Assembly: GCA_029242825.1 (NCBI GenBank)
Contig: JAQWTF010000091.1
Span: 1 to 7,281, forward strand
DNA length: 7,281 nucleotides
Origin: MAG-120531 sp029242825
GTDB lineage: Bacteria > Bacteroidota > Bacteroidia > Flavobacteriales > Flavobacteriaceae
Reading direction: 5' to 3'
Below, one piece after another: positions 5,927 to 7,281 of this stretch; the first letter of the stretch is position 1; every line of letters begins with the position of its first letter. The translations under genes were made by a program, and so were the position numbers. A model generated the notes under the pieces. The model worked only from the letters and a program-made list of their open reading frames with translations. It had not been told where the DNA came from and did no database searches.

Positions 5927-6783
5927 TACAAGGCGTTTAAGAGTTGTTCTTTAATTTTTTCTAATTCATCTTTCATCTGAACCACCAATTGCTGCATGGG
6001 AGCAAAGTTGGCCTTAGAGCCTAAAGTATTAATCTCACGACCTATTTCCTGGGCTATAAAGCCAAGCTTCTTTCCTTGACTTTCGCTAGAGGACTGTGTT
6101 TCGTTAAAATAATCCAGATGGCCGGCCAAACGCACCTTCTCTTCCGTAATATCGTACTTTTCTATATAATAGATCAATTCCTGCTCTAAACGATTTTGAT
6201 CTATGGGCGCCGTAATGTCTGAAAGGGCTTTTTCCAATCTGGGTTTAATACCGGCCATACGATCTGAATCCATCCCAATAACGTCTTGTAACAACTGACG
6301 AATATTGGCAATTCTCAAGGAAAATTCCTCTGAAAGTAGGGCACCTTCATCTACGCGGCTTTGGTCCATTGCAAGCAAAGTCTCTTCTAAAAGGCTGTTA
6401 ATAGCCTCCAATTCAGCAGGATCAATCTCCTCTTTTTGAACCGATAAAGTGTCTGGTAATTTTAAAGACAAGGCCAATAACTGGTCTGGCGTAGCGGGCG
6501 CAATAGCTCCTAACTGCGCCATATAAGCTTGCACCACATCTTGATTAATCACTGCGGCGGCAGTACCTCCTGTCTGTTCTATAAAGAGACCAAAGTCTAT
6601 TTTACCCCTTTCTAAAGTAGCAGACACGCGCTTTCTAAAAGAAAGCTCGTGTTCTCTATAGCTACTTGGAATTCTTATATTGAGGTCTAAGCCTTTAGAA
6701 TTTAAGGACTTAATCTCTAGGCTTATTTTTTTGTCAGAAAGCTGTAATACACGCTTCCCATATCCGGTCATGGACTTAATCAT
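5926..6783 (-). CDS. yicC: YicC family protein, probable endoribonuclease
   Basis: This 285-residue protein is of the YicC family, whose E. coli member has been described as a metal-dependent endoribonuclease involved in small-RNA decay. The N-terminal hallmark is MIKSMTGYGK, followed by LEIKSLNSKGLDLNIRIP. The C-terminal DUF1732 part carries EQELIYYIEKYDITEEKVRL, then REINTLGSKANFAP and a helical end DELEKIKEQLLNAL. Both signature ends are intact and the length is normal. The long charged helices in between suggest an oligomerising coiled-coil region. It is the first gene of a gmk-nadD cluster and overlaps gmk by one base. An exact TANNTTTG element lies 18 bases before its ATG. The exact substrate in this organism is not known. 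Confidence 0.93.
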   Translation of the reverse strand: MIKSMTGYGKRVLQLSDKKISLEIKSLNSKGLDLNIRIPSSYREHELSFRKRVSATLERGKIDFGLFIEQTGGTAAAVINQDVVQAYMAQLGAIAPATPDQLLALSLKLPDTLSVQKEEIDPAELEAINSLLEETLLAMDQSRVDEGALLSEEFSLRIANIRQLLQDVIGMDSDRMAGIKPRLEKALSDITAPIDQNRLEQELIYYIEKYDITEEKVRLAGHLDYFNETQSSSESQGKKLGFIAQEIGREINTLGSKANFAPMQQLVVQMKDELEKIKEQLLNAL

Positions 6784-6800
6784 AATCTTGAATTAAGCCT

Positions 6801-6808
6801 CAAAGGTA
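6801..6808 (-). promoter_or_regulatory. Candidate -7 promoter element TACCTTTG of the yicC-gmk-nadD cluster
   Basis: On the - strand this reads TACCTTTG, an exact match to the Bacteroidota -7 consensus TANNTTTG. It sits in the 42-base gap between the DUF1080 stop and the yicC ATG, so the leader would be short, roughly a dozen bases. The expected upstream TTG is only partly present (TTAG at about the right distance), which lowers confidence. An 8-base degenerate motif occurs by chance often, but its place in a short gap is favourable. Confidence 0.4.
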
Positions 6809-6825
6809 CGGATTCAACTGGAAAA

Positions 6826-7281
6826 CTAATCTAATTTTCTAAGCCAGATATTTCTAAAGCGCACCCTAGAATTGTCCCCGTGGTCTTGAAGCGCTATTGG
6901 CGCATTCCCATGGGCCTCATTGGTGGGCCAGCCAATATATTGGATAATCCCTTCTATGGTCACATGGTCTTGAATCAATACCCCGTTGTGAAAAACCGTT
7001 AGGGTACCAGAAGCTGTTTTTTGTCCTTTTTCATTAAACTCTGGCGCGTGAAACACTATGTCGTAGGCATTCCATTCCCCAGTAGGCGCAGAAGCCATAG
7101 CCAAAGGCACTTTTTGTTTGTACAACGCGCCTACCTGACCATTCACATAGGTAGGGTTGTCGTTATTGTCTAAAATTTGCACCTCATAGCGCTGTTGAAT
7201 AAATACTCCTGAATTAGAACGGCTTTGATTTTCTCCTATGATTTCTTCTGGAGAAGCCCATTCCAAATGCAGCTGAATACT
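6826..7281 (-). CDS. DUF1080 (3-keto-disaccharide hydrolase family) protein, C-terminal part (gene enters from right edge)
   Basis: These are the last 151 codons of a protein of the DUF1080 / PF06439 family, a concanavalin-like beta-sandwich. Some members hydrolyse 3-keto-glycosides, and many are exported by Bacteroidota. The frame is open to the window edge and begins SIQLHLEWASPEE, so the real start lies outside. Family features seen are SRSNSGVFIQQRYEVQILDN (the NSGV-F-RYE-Q-LD core), PTGEWNAYDIVFHAPEF, the LTVFHNGVLIQDH strand, and the closing VRFRNIWLRKLD. The signal peptide and N-terminal half cannot be seen. It is the upstream neighbour of yicC on the same strand, 42 bases away, but is probably transcribed separately. 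The specific sugar substrate cannot be read from this fragment. Confidence 0.9.
   Translation of the reverse strand, partial: SIQLHLEWASPEEIIGENQSRSNSGVFIQQRYEVQILDNNDNPTYVNGQVGALYKQKVPLAMASAPTGEWNAYDIVFHAPEFNEKGQKTASGTLTVFHNGVLIQDHVTIEGIIQYIGWPTNEAHGNAPIALQDHGDNSRVRFRNIWLRKLD

Overview
The window looks like chromosomal DNA of a member of the Bacteroidota, most likely a flavobacterium. The supporting signs are a DUF3078 outer-membrane protein directly after dxs, signal peptides ending in TAQ or LLSC, start codons mostly without strong Shine-Dalgarno sequences, and one exact TANNTTTG promoter element. Family names rest on recognising motifs in the translations; no search was run.

Layout. On the + strand, the 3' part of dxs (isoprenoid precursor synthesis) overlaps by four bases a gene for a DUF3078 predicted beta-barrel protein. 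Everything to the right reads leftwards on the - strand. From the right edge these are the 3' part of a DUF1080 (3-keto-glycoside hydrolase family) gene, a tight yicC-gmk-nadD cluster with overlapping stop and start codons, dgt (dGTPase), and then an AT-rich block at about 2047-3356. The flanking genes are housekeeping or widely conserved and visibly richer in G+C.

The AT-rich block is the unusual part. It encodes a 219-residue lipoprotein of unknown function with a Cys-containing, Gly/Ala-rich hydrophobic C-terminal tail. One base after its stop is a short gene for a 53-residue, two-helix membrane protein. The last 64 codons of the lipoprotein gene, the small gene, and the last codons of the DUF3078 gene occur twice in tandem (2019-2405 and 2406-2787), joined at a 7-base shared sequence. 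The result is an orphan lipoprotein tail without a start codon and a second, intact 55-residue version of the small membrane protein. The tails differ at only 3 of about 189 bases, whereas the small genes are only about 78% identical in DNA and 68% in protein. The second copy also begins with a remnant of a DUF3078 3' end whose differences look like allelic codons. The layout (exported protein with a variable-looking tail, small membrane protein, orphan tail plus second small gene) resembles toxin-immunity or bacteriocin-immunity loci, but that function is inference.

The gene pairs otherwise do separate work: gmk and dgt in guanine nucleotide metabolism, nadD in NAD synthesis, yicC in RNA turnover, dxs in the MEP pathway, DUF3078 in the outer membrane, and DUF1080 in sugar processing. 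No rRNA, tRNA, CRISPR array or recognisable transposase is present.
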